Positions 11,379 to 21,628 of a stretch of 64,000 nt of DNA are shown piece after piece. Both the position numbers and the translations under genes were made by a program. How positions within the stretch are numbered: position 1 is the first letter of the stretch; every line of letters begins with the position of its first letter. The notes under the pieces are model-generated. The model was given only the letters and a program-made list of their open reading frames with translations. It was not told where the DNA came from and made no database searches. The DNA lies in assembly GCA_026873275.1 (NCBI GenBank), contig JANTUC010000018.1, positions 1 through 64,000 of the forward strand. The letters run 5' to 3'. The stretch comes from Pseudopithomyces maydicus (taxonomy: Eukaryota > Ascomycota > Dothideomycetes > Pleosporales > Didymosphaeriaceae).

Positions 11379-12601
11379 TCGCAAGTCAACCCAGACCAGG
11401 TACGCCCTCCGGCGTTGACCTACCAGAGGTAACACCGTACATGAATTGTAAATTAAATAGAATTATTGAAATTAAAAAGGATTAGGCCTTTGATACTGCC
11501 GTGTCATTGATATATGAAATAGTCATATGACCGGTGGCCAGCCAGCGAGAGGCCCGGAGCTTATGGGTACCTGGTATACCAATATGGTGGAACGGGGCTA
11601 CCGCAACTTATTCACCAAGAATAGCATGAATGCGCTTGTGACGAGGTGGGCAAGCTGGTGGTGTATTCGTTGTGGCTAGTGTTACCAGCGGCAGATTGAG
11701 ACGATAGCGTGGATGATTAAGCGGGCACGGTGAAAGACAGACGACAGCACTTCTAGGCGCCAAGCACTAATTGGCACCATCTTTTGGGGATTCCAGCCAA
11801 TGATTGGGGCAATGGGTGCAGGCAGCGGAAACAGCAAAAGGGACTGTTTAAGAACGAGGCGGACGTGGTCAGGATCGATTAATAAAGATCACCAAGGAAG
11901 ATGAACCCACATGTGCAGTCAAGCAGCTCCGTGGATGACAGGCGGGACGGCAGCGTTGCGTGGCTGAAGCGTCGAAGGGACATGGGGCGCAATACAAGAC
12001 CAGTAATTTATCACCTGGTTGATGTATAGCAGAGATTGTAACGTCATAGCAAGTAAAGAAAAATTGCGTGGTAAGTGTGTATCTTACATAACCGGGTGTC
12101 AAGCTGGTAATTGTTGCCATTTTCGCCTAGCAGATGGCCGACCGACTGCTGCCCTGAGCTTGAACGGATGTTAATTGAGTATGAAATTCAACTGATCAGA
12201 GAAGTAGGTGCATTATACAATTGAGGGCAACCTAGGGTTGAGCCGTCAAAGAAGAAAAGGATGGCAAGCCTGTACTAATATACCTGTGTATGTTTTGGTT
12301 TTTTTGATAAGGCCGCAGCAGAGAAGCTGACTATATGTAACTGATATGCATAGCGGGCAACCGGAGTTATTATCTAACTAAAGATAGGGCCTAACAGCTA
12401 CAATCATTTCCAAACCGAATCATCACTCATTAAGATAAATTGATTCATACATATTCTAGTTGAAAAGAAAAGGCCTCAAACGGCTAGTGGATGATAACAC
12501 CATATGCTTACCATGATGCGTTTAATCCCACATGAACATGATACTGGTTATTATTTCTGCAATAAATGTAAACTACGACCTTAGCTCATGAAGACGCTGC
12601 G
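11379..12601. other. Intergenic with a partial repeat copy
   Basis: Tail-to-tail interval between the two-exon gene and the regulator. It contains a decayed partial copy of the 113-bp repeat near 12290-12340 (CCGCAGCAGAGAAGCTGACT). Nothing else is recognised. Confidence 0.5.
12290..12340 (+). repeat. Dispersed repeat, partial copy E
   Basis: Matches only the left third of the repeat (T-rich start, then CCGCAGCAGAGAAGCTGACTA). The right part is unrecognisable. Confidence 0.45.
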
Positions 12602-14284
12602 TTAACTGCTCTGTGCTATCCTTTCTGCTAATCTGTAAATCAAATCTTGCTTTGATTGACACATCCCACCCCGCGTAAACTCCTCAACATGAGTACCAAG
12701 CACAATCATGACACGTAAGAATTGTTGTTGGATCCATGCTTTCGTTTCACGTTCTATCATGCTTGCCAACGACTGCCCATCGTCTTCTGACAAAAGCAAT
12801 AATAACTGACTCAAAGGATCCATGGCGTGCCAGGGTCCCTGCGCTATCAGATGGCGCTGATGTTTATCCCTCGAAGTATCTTGACTTTTGCATAACGAGT
12901 CGAAAGAGAAATTGTGCGAAAAGTTCGATGGAGGGAGGCTCGGGAACAAAATAGTGGAGTCGGAGAAATCAGCAATAGAGGATACCCCAGTCCGATTACC
13001 AAGGTAAAACGGAATGCTGCGACATATAGACTCCACGTCTCCTTGCAGGGTATCAAGCGGCAGATTGGAACTTAGCAAATGGGCCGTCATATGATCACCC
13101 TCGGATTCGATCCCTGTGTTTTCCAGGGGCGCGCAAAGATGAACAAGTCTGATCTTGTTCAGCAACAAACGCTGAATTCGCCAAAGATTCCAGATGGTAG
13201 CAATTTGACATGAAGGGTAGATGTCGCAGAGAGATTTGTAGGAGGGTATAGACACGTCAAAGTCAAGCGCCGCGTTGAGTGTCAATGGCCGCCAATCTTG
13301 AGGAACGCCCTGTTCCCAAGCCAATAGTTGGTCCTCTATCAGTTGTGCCTCGGCCCTGTAGCTTTTCAATCCCCTGCTCAGAGCATGACCTGTTGGATCT
13401 TGAGAAAGAAAGTGCAAGACATTGGCTTGTAGCTCAGCAACAGAGGCGCATATGATATCCAGCTCCGAATTTGGGTTCTTTGGCGCGATCACAGAACTAG
13501 TTTCCCCAATTCCTGAACACACAAGTGGCTGTGGTAGCTTTTTTTGATGTATCGACAAAGTAACCTCGTTGTGAACTATATGCCTTTGCATATACGTATG
13601 GATCATTTTGTTCAGCTCCCCAGAGTCTGCAAAAGGAAGTAAAGAAATCGCACCATCGTGATGGGTGAATCTGACAGGACGGCGTCCGTGTACGGCCGCC
13701 AGACGCTCATGGAATTGTAGCAGTAGCACTGCCAACATTGTTGCTGGCATTCCCCTCTCCCCAGGATCGTTCAAAGACACCCTCAGTCGCTCAATTGCCT
13801 GGACATATGATTTTCGTGACGATTGGAACCTTCCGGGGTCGTGTCGCCACAGCCCGAGCATGTCTAAAGACACGACCGAGAGAGTAAGCGAGAGTGCCGA
13901 ATGCTGTGGCTGCGAACGGTAGACTGGTATCAACATCTCAAAGAAACCACCCGTGGATCCAAGATCACGCCCCACTTCGGCAAAATGCATGAGAAAGAAC
14001 GGTATAGCTGTATCCAGATCTATCGTGGGATGTGGAGCAGGCGTAGACATAAGTGTCACATCATGCTGAGGATCGGTTGTTCCCTTGCGACGAGTCGCAC
14101 TTTGAGTCTGGTCAAGAAACTTGACTGTTTGGTCTCTGAACTTGAACTTGGAAGGTTGAACTTCGTAGCCCCCACAAATAAGGCCCAATCGCAGGCAGAA
14201 GCGGCAGTGGGGTTTTGTTTGGTCGCATTTGACGCGCCGTTGTTTGCATGTGGAACAAGCGCCTGAGCGCCCATGGTAAACCAT
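12602..14284 (-). CDS. Zn2Cys6 fungal transcription factor
   Basis: An uninterrupted ORF. I place the start at the internal ATG giving MVYHGRSGACSTCKQRR, because fungal regulators of this class usually begin a few residues before the zinc cluster; this gives 560 aa rather than 587. Residues 10-37 form the binuclear cluster with six cysteines in the CxxCx6CxxxxxCxxCx6C pattern (CSTCKQRRVKC, then CRFCLRLGLIC). The rest is a long helical Fungal_trans_2-type middle region and C-terminus (FYLGNRTGVSS, ILFPSLPPS). It is a nuclear DNA-binding activator or repressor. It is transcribed divergently from the alpha/beta hydrolase across 348 bp, so that hydrolase is the simplest candidate target. Control of the PKS cluster, 10 kb away, is possible but unsupported. 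Confidence 0.9.
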   Translation of the reverse strand: MVYHGRSGACSTCKQRRVKCDQTKPHCRFCLRLGLICGGYEVQPSKFKFRDQTVKFLDQTQSATRRKGTTDPQHDVTLMSTPAPHPTIDLDTAIPFFLMHFAEVGRDLGSTGGFFEMLIPVYRSQPQHSALSLTLSVVSLDMLGLWRHDPGRFQSSRKSYVQAIERLRVSLNDPGERGMPATMLAVLLLQFHERLAAVHGRRPVRFTHHDGAISLLPFADSGELNKMIHTYMQRHIVHNEVTLSIHQKKLPQPLVCSGIGETSSVIAPKNPNSELDIICASVAELQANVLHFLSQDPTGHALSRGLKSYRAEAQLIEDQLLAWEQGVPQDWRPLTLNAALDFDVSIPSYKSLCDIYPSCQIATIWNLWRIQRLLLNKIRLVHLCAPLENTGIESEGDHMTAHLLSSNLPLDTLQGDVESICRSIPFYLGNRTGVSSIADFSDSTILFPSLPPSNFSHNFSFDSLCKSQDTSRDKHQRHLIAQGPWHAMDPLSQLLLLLSEDDGQSLASMIERETKAWIQQQFLRVMIVLGTHVEEFTRGGMCQSKQDLIYRLAERIAQSS

Positions 14285-14632
14285 TACGTGGCCAGCAATG
14301 TCAAAAACAGGATTTTTCTTGCGATAGATACAGCTAAGGAGACTCGGGGAGATTGAAGGAACCAAAGATCTATTTACCTCGTTCCTAGTGCACTGCTTAC
14401 GTCAGGCGACCGTGCAGGATCCGGCTACACAGCCCGTCGCAAGGAAATTACTCGATTCGTCCTAGCGCGATGACGACTCCGTGGCAATGGATATAGATAT
14501 TTAGAGTAGCATGTTGGCAATATAAATAGTTGTAGTACAACTTCCATGGGCTATCCATCACCGAGGAAGGCATTTATTCAGTCTTGCACTTTTTTTTAAC
14601 TTCACTACACACTCCTCTTACGACCATCTATC
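14285..14632. promoter_or_regulatory. Divergent promoter, regulator / hydrolase
   Basis: A 348-bp head-to-head interval. TATAAATAG lies at 14521-14529, about 105 bp before the hydrolase ATG, and a pyrimidine-rich tract precedes that ATG. No paired CGG element is obvious. Confidence 0.5.
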
Positions 14633-15942
14633 ATGAGGTTTTCTCCACTCTATGTCAGCCCCGTGGTAGTGGCATTGGCAAGTCACTCACTGATCGCCGC
14701 CGCCCAAGACGCCGAAAATGAACCGATATTACTGCTGAATAATGATACATCATTCCATTTCAATATCTTGGCGGGTCTTGGCAATGCCATTCATTCAGGA
14801 GGAGGAGACATCGCACCCATCCTGGGTGCTGCAAAAGATATCATACCAGGGGACATGGACTCTTTTGTCGATCACTTCACTGAACTGGCCTTTCACACCA
14901 AGGAACAGGCTGAAGATCCAGAAAATGGCTATGACCCGGTCAATGTGAGGGATACATGGTTCTCCGCGTCGTCTTACTTCCGCATGGCTGATTTTTTCCT
15001 CCACGGTAACTGGACCGATCCCCGTATCAACAGCTTCTGGGAAGAGCAAACCGCGGCCTTCGATAAGGGCATTGCAGCGCTTCCGATCCCGGGGAGCGAG
15101 TGCGTATCCCGACAACTGATGGAAACCTCACTGTGGAGGCGATCTGGTACTCCGCGTCCAAGGAGGACACCAAACTGCCAACTTTAATCATTGGCAATGG
15201 ATACGACGCTGCACAAGAAGATTCTTACCACGTATATGTTGTGCCAGCACTTGCTAGAGGGTGGAACTGCATAACGTACGAAGGCCCTGGCCAGCCTACT
15301 GTACTCCGCAATCAAGGTATTGGATTTATCCCTGATTGGGAGCGTGTCGTTACGCCAGTGGTGGACTATGTTCTTTCAAAAAAGGCGCATTTGGTAGACC
15401 AAGATCGACTGGTCCTGCTAGGGAACTCCATGGGAGGCTACCTAGCTGCCCGCGCGGCAGCCTTCGAGCCTCGTCTATCCGCTTTACTTCTTGATGGGGG
15501 CATCATGAACATCTATGATGCATACACAGGGCAGTTACCACCCGAGCTTTTGGCCGTGTTTGAGAGTGGCAATGAAACCGCATTCGATGACGCGGTCATT
15601 GCGTTGCGCCACTCTGGAGAGGCCCCCACCACCATAGCATGGGGTGTTGACCAAGGATTATGGTCGTTCAATACGCACTCTCCTTTCAACTTCTTCAACC
15701 AGACCAAGCAGTTCGATTTAGAAGGTTTGATCGATAAGATCCAGATGCCCGTCTGGATTGCAGATGCTGAATACGAAAGCTTCTTCCCTGGGCAGCCTCA
15801 GCGAGTCGCCGACGCATTGGGCGATCGAGCCACTCTGCACAAATTCACTGGAGTTGCTGGATACCATTGTCAAGTTGGTGCGGGCCAAGAATTGGCCAGA
15901 GTCATCTTTGCTTGGTTGAACAAGACCCTTGGCTGTCCATAA
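14633..15942 (+). CDS. Secreted alpha/beta hydrolase, frame broken by 1 nt
   Basis: Residues 1-24 form a signal peptide (VVVALASHSLIAAAQ). The body matches the fungal family related to 2,6-dihydropseudooxynicotine hydrolase and Ayg1-type enzymes. It has an N-terminal helical part, a lid segment, the nucleophile elbow LLGNSMGGYL, an acid region ADAEYESFFPG and a terminal His in GYHCQ. The reading frame changes once, after ALPIPG. The run GGGG at 15091-15094 would need one more G to continue into the second frame (RIPTTDGNLTVEAIWY), giving about 436 aa. No GT-AG intron spans the junction. The gene is either a recent pseudogene or, more likely given similar cases here, a homopolymer miscall. It probably hydrolyses a C-C or ester bond outside the cell; the substrate is unknown. 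Confidence 0.8.
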
Positions 15943-16944
15943 ACTCGACAGTCTCACACACTTCAGTCTAAGAACCATGGTTCAAAACCCCTCAGAATCC
16001 GTATTAACGAGGGAATCTTAGACTAGCATCTCATGAGCTCAAGTTTAGGTGTACCCGAGCACTAAGCTCATCGCAACCCTTAGTCGAAATTCTTTGGTGG
16101 CAAATTTAGATTTGCGCCCTTGCCACAAGAAAGGTCCATCAACTTATCTCTCTGACATCCATCAGCGATGGATTAGTTCAAGTAGTCGTACTCTTCCATG
16201 TCCTGTATTTATTATTTCATCAATAATTTCATCAGTAAAAATACTGCCAATTGTTAATTTTACGTTATTCCAATTCCGTTGTACATGTACGGTTTCTTAG
16301 ATAGCAACGATCTATAGGTTTATCATTCTTAGAAAACTCTATTTGAACTGCGCTTTATATGATAGGCGAGATTTTCATATGGTCAGCTACATCTGCTGCT
16401 TTTGTTCTCCAAAAGCCAAACAAGATCCTAAGATCGCACTGGGTATGCTGATCCAGAATTCCGCCTTCTATTATCAATCTCACCTCCGGTTAACGACACC
16501 GTTTTGTGCTTACTGGGGAGTGATACTTTAGTACTCTGAAGATGGAACTTTCAAGGATATTTGCTATTAATATTCTTTTATATCGTGGCGCATCCTGCAG
16601 TGTTGATATCTAGGTGATTTATAGTTACTGTCCGAGATTATAGGACTTCCCTGCATTGATGTCATTGATTCGATCCCTGCGGTCTTGCTCAATGAGAAAC
16701 AGTGAGAAACCTCTACGTCTAATAAAAACGACAGTCGACTAAGATGACAGAGTCTTTTAGTACGATACGGTCGGATTTGAGAAACGCCCAGATAACATCG
16801 CTGCCTACAAAGCCCCGGAGCGCAATTCCCACAGCACAATCATCCTTGTCTTTGTACGCATGTTGTTATTCGCCAAAATCGAGTTATGGCTAGGGCTAGG
16901 GTTTACGAATATTTGTTCTGAAAAACAATCTCAGTTATATTTTG
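15943..16944. other. Intergenic, no gene seen
   Basis: Short non-conserved ORFs only. A CTAGGGCTAGGGTTTA stretch at 16890-16905 resembles two degenerate telomere units just outside repeat copy B. Confidence 0.5.
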
Positions 16945-17057
16945 TTTTGTGTTTTTGGAAAGCGGCAGCAGAGTAGCTGACTGGATAAAAATACATATAT
17001 AGTGGAGAAAAAGCTGTCAACCCCTCTTGTGACGATTGAAAACAGGTGTATATAAAA
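16945..17057 (+). repeat. 113-bp dispersed repeat, copy B
   Basis: The best-preserved copy. It starts TTTTGTGTTTTTGGAAAGCG, has the core GCAGCAGAGTAGCTGACTGG and the inner block GAGAAAAAGCTGTCAACCCC, and ends near GTATATAAAA. It faces copy C at 20896-21000 in inverted orientation, with the TTTTGTG ends outermost. No ORF, no tRNA-like promoter and no obvious target-site duplication. Confidence 0.8.
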
Positions 17058-18473
17058 GGGTGTTGTTGCAGCTTTTAACCAAATCATCTATAAAATAGAC
17101 ATTTTTCAAAAGATTTTATCGGCGCTTGTAAGTCTAATATTCTACATGCTCTTTCTAGAAAAAGTGTTTAACCTCAACCACGAATATATACCAGGATCAA
17201 AGCGATATGCAATAGTAACAAGAGCTTAAATCCGCATACACGAGCCTTTGTTCAGAATATGGTAGAAGGCGTTTAGTCCATGACTAACCCGAAGATCTTT
17301 GCGTTGCGCACCTATCTAGTGTCATGCGATACATAATATCATCTGAGCAGTGCGAAGAAATATAGTTATATAAATCTTGTGCATGAGTACATATTCTAGT
17401 GGAAGACCATGTAGCACCAAGTGTGTCGGGAAAGCAAGCATCCTGGTACCATACCATCAATTCAAAGGTTCATGAGTCAGACTTGTTATAACTCCAATTC
17501 AGAGTAAAACAATTTTCAAACAGGAATAGGCTGGTCTAATTCGTCTGTTGTTACGATAGGGAAAATTTCATCGTTGTTGATTTTGATAATTATTTCATCT
17601 TGTTTGTGAGGCATGTTCATGTTACACAACAGTGGCGGTGAGCAGCAACCACGTACCTGTACAATAATGTTTTCTTTTACATGTGAGCAAAAAGAGTCGA
17701 GCTGTCGCACAATATATTGACCACTTCATCATCGATATCGACCAGTTTCTCTGCTTGGGTACCATGCAGTGTTTGCAAGCATGGATACAATATGCTTAGG
17801 AATCGCACTGCGACACAGAAGCTGCAGCACAATCTATGTCTGCACAATTCGAACAATGATATGTTTGCATCTTAGTTAGGTCGCTTTATTTCTCTTCCTG
17901 GGTCCGTAGCGTTAATTTTTCCAATAAGAAATTGCTGGTCTACGTGAAGTTCCGCCTCTCTAACACAAAAGTCTGGGCCCTGGTGGTAGGGTTGGTCGTT
18001 ATTAACGCTCTATGATTTGGAAAATAAATCATTAACGCTCTGTAATGAGTATCTGTCGGCTCATTGCGGGCCATTATTTTAGGGAATGTGAACGATCTTG
18101 GGTCAATCGCCCATTTGTGCTAAGTTATCCGGAATCTTTCAGTGGCCCAAGGTTGGCGTTATTTCTTGTGCCAGATTAGCTACCTTTCGGAAAACAAATT
18201 CTTGAAACAATCATATCTACCAATCACAAGCTCGCAGCCGTCGCAGCCGGGTGATAGTTCATTCCAGCGTATGCATAGCCGCTGACGCTAGAGAATCATT
18301 CACGAATATCACACTATGCATGCTGCTGTAGAACCAACGCTACAGTATGTTGTGGTGCAATTGAAGGCCGCCTCTTCTATAAGTGGATTTGCGGATATAA
18401 TCGGTGCGCAGCGCGATAGAATTCCTCCAGCACTCACATTTTTGTCACCAAAACTTGCAATACCTTACACACA
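17058..18473. other. Intergenic, no gene seen
   Basis: Contains only short ORFs without recognisable domains. It lies between repeat copy B and the BTB gene. Confidence 0.5.
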
Positions 18474-19106
18474 ATGGACACGTTCATCACCCTCAATGTA
18501 TCCGGTCGTCAATTTTCAACCACAAAAGCCACTTTGTCTACTGCTCCCTACTTCCAGAGCCTGTTTGACCGATGGGACAACGGGCTGGACCAAGCGCCGG
18601 ATGGCTCGTACTTGATCGATTCTGACCCCGACGTATTCGAGCACTTGCTGAGCTTCATGCGTCGCCCTACGAGATTTCCCTTGTTCTGGACGAAAGAGAA
18701 AGGCTTCGATTATGCATTATACAACAAACTTGAGGCTGAAGCGAACTACTATCTGCTCCAGGACCTGAGCATTTGGATACGGGAGAATCGGTACAAGGAC
18801 GCCGTGAAGACGGTGATAGAGACAAAAATGGTGGCAGATCCAAGTGGTTACAACGAATTGGGGGTCTGGGAAGAGGTACAAGAAACGCAGTGGTTCTTCG
18901 ATGGTTTCAGAAATAATAAGTTGTATCGTTGCCCGCTAGACCTCCATGGTCCAGAGGATCGAGACTGTGGTAGGACCAGTAATTCGAAGTGTGCAGAGCT
19001 TGACAAGTTGCATGGTCCACAGTATGATGGCCCAGAGAAACGTTTGGTTATATTGGTCAAGAGAATAGTATTCGATACAAGTGTTTGTGTAAATACGCAG
19101 TGTTGA
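18474..19106 (+). CDS. BTB/POZ (T1-type) domain protein
   Basis: A single exon of 210 aa with an ACACAATG start context. Residues 3-98 read as a BTB_2/K-channel tetramerisation (T1, KCTD-like) domain: ITLNVSGRQFSTTKATLS, a YFQSLF segment, then DGSYLIDSDPDVFEHLLSFMR and EAEANYYLL. The C-terminal 100 residues are poorly conserved in appearance, carrying a WEEVQETQWFFDGF segment and five scattered cysteines. T1 domains mediate homo-oligomerisation and often adapt Cullin-3, but no partner-binding motif is visible here. It is the only gene between inverted repeat copies B and C, with unrelated neighbours. Its role is unknown. Confidence 0.85.
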   Translation: MDTFITLNVSGRQFSTTKATLSTAPYFQSLFDRWDNGLDQAPDGSYLIDSDPDVFEHLLSFMRRPTRFPLFWTKEKGFDYALYNKLEAEANYYLLQDLSIWIRENRYKDAVKTVIETKMVADPSGYNELGVWEEVQETQWFFDGFRNNKLYRCPLDLHGPEDRDCGRTSNSKCAELDKLHGPQYDGPEKRLVILVKRIVFDTSVCVNTQC

Positions 19107-19359
19107 CAGAAAGCTAGCGATGGGGAAACCCTATATAGTCACTATTATGCCTGTTTATCCATTGCGTTTGGTGTGTCTTTGAGTAGCATCAGTATAGATT
19201 GTACAGATCCTTACGACGTTGATTGAAGGCCTGAATTGTATGCTTGTGCAAAATGCGTGCAGTTGTTTATGGATTTTACCACAAGCAAAGGCATTGGAAC
19301 ATGTTTTAGTTTTCAGTAAAAGTACCAGTACAATATTCGATTATATAAGAAATAGTAAA

Positions 19360-19400
19360 AAAGGATCCGCTGTCATCTCCTCTTGTGGCAATCGAAAAAA
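19360..19400 (+). repeat. Dispersed repeat, partial copy F
   Basis: GCTGTCATCTCCTCTTGTGG followed by a CAATCGAAAA tail matches the inner third of copy B (GCTGTCAACCCCTCTTGTGA). The outer part is not recognisable. Confidence 0.35.
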
Positions 19401-20037
19401 CGTTCGTGCATTGAAACATTTCCTAAGCCTAGACAAAATTCATCTAACGAGCCAGGCTCACGAGGATTGACGAAGATACGGCCTGTTTGGATTGCTACAC
19501 TGCATTTTCCGTACTTGTACTCTCTATTTAGGGTTAGCGTTATATGAGCGCACTGGGCGTGTCTCTGGTCCAAGATGGTATATGGCTTTACGCTCCACCC
19601 TAAGGATTTTGGGTTATCCGTTTTAGGCGTCCCGAAAATGTATCTCTCGGGATGGATTAAGTCATCCACGAACTTGCGGATCGGATTATGAGAAAAACTG
19701 CCAAAAATGCCAATAAGTGACAGATATGCCTGAGAATCATGTATACACAGCCCTATCAGACTGCGTTAATCATTACCTACTTCACTACGATTTTCTTATT
19801 ACTGGATAATAGTAAATTCAGAGGAAAATACCATGATTCTGACTCACTCCGTAGCTTTTGCATACAAAGTAGTTTTCTTTATCCAAGACCCCGAAGAACT
19901 ACCTAATAAACACGTTATACGATAGCATACCCCCTCATCCAGCACCGCTGCACCCCATCAGCATGTCGGCACCGCATCAACTACTATGGTACCACTCCCC
20001 ATCACAGCTACACACGCAGCGCCACCCACGTAAGCCG

Positions 20038-20073
20038 CTTCCCTTCCCTTCCCTTCCCTTCCCCTCCCTTTCC
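20038..20073. repeat. CCCTT pyrimidine tract
   Basis: Four to five tandem CCCTT units followed by a degenerate C/T run; strand-asymmetric simple repeat. Confidence 0.85.
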
Positions 20074-20313
20074 ATCGCTCCAGGAAGAACACCGCAGGTG
20101 AAATTATACGCACTGACTGGTCACCCGAACGTCGACGCCCCACCCTATGCGAAATACGAGTTTCGTCACATTGGAACAGTGGCAGCGCCTCGGTCACACG
20201 GATCGGCACCGTCAACGGTGGGACATGCGTCCAGCTTGTCGGGAAGCGCTAGCGATTGTGGCGTCGCGATTCCTGTGATGGAGTGTTCAGCAATTGAGAT
20301 TATATATAGATTC

Positions 20314-20331
20314 ATAGATAGATAGATAGAT
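20314..20331. repeat. (GATA)n microsatellite
   Basis: Four and a half GATA units. Confidence 0.9.
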
Positions 20332-20471
20332 ACTGGTATTGGGTTATTCTTGCGATCATTCATCGTTATGTCGATTTAGACGTGGGATAGATGTGAGGCT
20401 GCGGGAACTTGTCATCATTCATCGCGGTACAGAGCATAGACATCTGGACCCACCCTGTGCGGGCAGCATGA

Positions 20472-20510
20472 ATACATACATACATACATACATACATACA
20501 TACATACATA
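20472..20510. repeat. (CATA)n microsatellite
   Basis: About ten uninterrupted tetranucleotide units, the longest simple repeat in the window after the telomere. Confidence 0.95.
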
Positions 20511-20837
20511 GCGGCATGTGTCTGTTCGTAGGCAGCGGTGGAGCCGCTCCACAGTGGCAATATCTATACAAACCCTACGCCGAGTGCTCTATGCAATGTG
20601 ACCTGGCGCGACACTCAGCTGGTGCGAGAATTTGGTGGGTCCCGATGTCCCAAGCGCAGCCGTTGCTGTCGTGAGGTGGGTGCGTGCAGCGCGCCAACGG
20701 GCATCTACTGGCAAAAGCTTGCCGTCTTCTTACCAAGCTTAGGGCTTACATACAGCTGGAGAGCATCATCGGTCCATTGATATTACACGCACACGCACAC
20801 GCACAAACGCTGCCGTCGGGGTTTTCTTCCCTCGGCA

Positions 20838-20890
20838 CATACATACATACATACATACATGGATACATGCATACATACATACATATACAT
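20838..20890. repeat. (CATA)n microsatellite, interrupted
   Basis: Two CATA arrays separated by GGATACATG, ending immediately beside repeat copy C. A short third array lies at 21257-21270. Confidence 0.9.
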
Positions 20891-20895
20891 ATGCA

Positions 20896-21000
20896 CACGC
20901 CCGTTTTCAATCGTCACAAGAGGGGTTGACAGCTTTTTCTCCATTATCCGTTTTCATCCAGCCAGCTACTACTCTGCTGCCGCTTTCCAAAAACACAAAA
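20896..21000 (-). repeat. Dispersed repeat, copy C (inverted)
   Basis: The reverse complement matches copy B closely across the outer end (TTTTGTGTTTTTGGAAAGCG), the GCAGCAGAGTAG core and the GAGAAAAAGCTGTCAACCCC block. It carries a small insertion and substitutions in the middle. Confidence 0.8.
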
Positions 21001-21628
21001 CATACATATGCACCTGAGATGACGGTGCTTGGGATCCCGCTTACATCAGCACCGCTATTCACAATTTTTCGATTCCAGACCACTAGGTACAAAGATGCAA
21101 GAGTTTTGAAGTCCGGACGCCAAATCTATCCATTCCCAAAGTGAGAAATGACTACATGTGCTGTCGTTGCCACGACACTGACAAACCACCGAGGCTATGT
21201 CCTTCCGGGCAAGTAGTGCGGCAATTCGATACAAGCAGCTCTCATGAGAGCTCTTCATACATACATACATCATGCCTCGCAGGTAGCGATGCACGGTCCT
21301 CTAGTTTCCGCATTCGGATATCAACCGAACAATGCATCTTTTCCTAGCTGAAAGGTATTTGTAAACCTTCGCCATCGATTCCAGCCAGCGGACGGCTGAA
21401 AGGGAGCGGTGTGGCATCTTTACACGGCGGAGCTGAAGCCGTGTCAGTGGATCGGCGCGTGCCGCTCAGTCCGACATGCGAGCTCCTGCCCAGCTCGGTG
21501 CGCCCGTACGCTGTGATGGGCGAGCCGCCAGAAATTACCGACCAAATGCTTCTTTGATAGTCATGACTTTGGTCCGGGCCTTGTTTCAGGCGACGAAGAA
21601 TAGCTTTAGATACTAAGCAATTGCACGA
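21001..21628. other. Intergenic, no gene seen
   Basis: Downstream region of the ankyrin regulator. A short CATA array is the only distinctive content. Confidence 0.5.

Larger units (their letters stand above)
19107..20895. other. Intergenic with microsatellites
   Basis: No supported gene. The features are a weak partial copy of the dispersed repeat near 19360-19400, a CCCTT tract, and GATA and CATA arrays listed separately. Minus-strand and plus-strand ORFs here run through simple repeats and are not credible genes. Confidence 0.5.

Noticed and set aside
16886..16905. Interstitial telomere-like sequence; also TTTAGGGTTAG near 19528 and CTAACCCTAA near 31193
   Set aside because: Only one to two degenerate units each; about this many are expected by chance in 64 kb.
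20366..20929. ORFs on both strands through the CATA arrays
   Set aside because: Tetranucleotide repeats give periodic stop-free frames; the proteins are low complexity with no domain.
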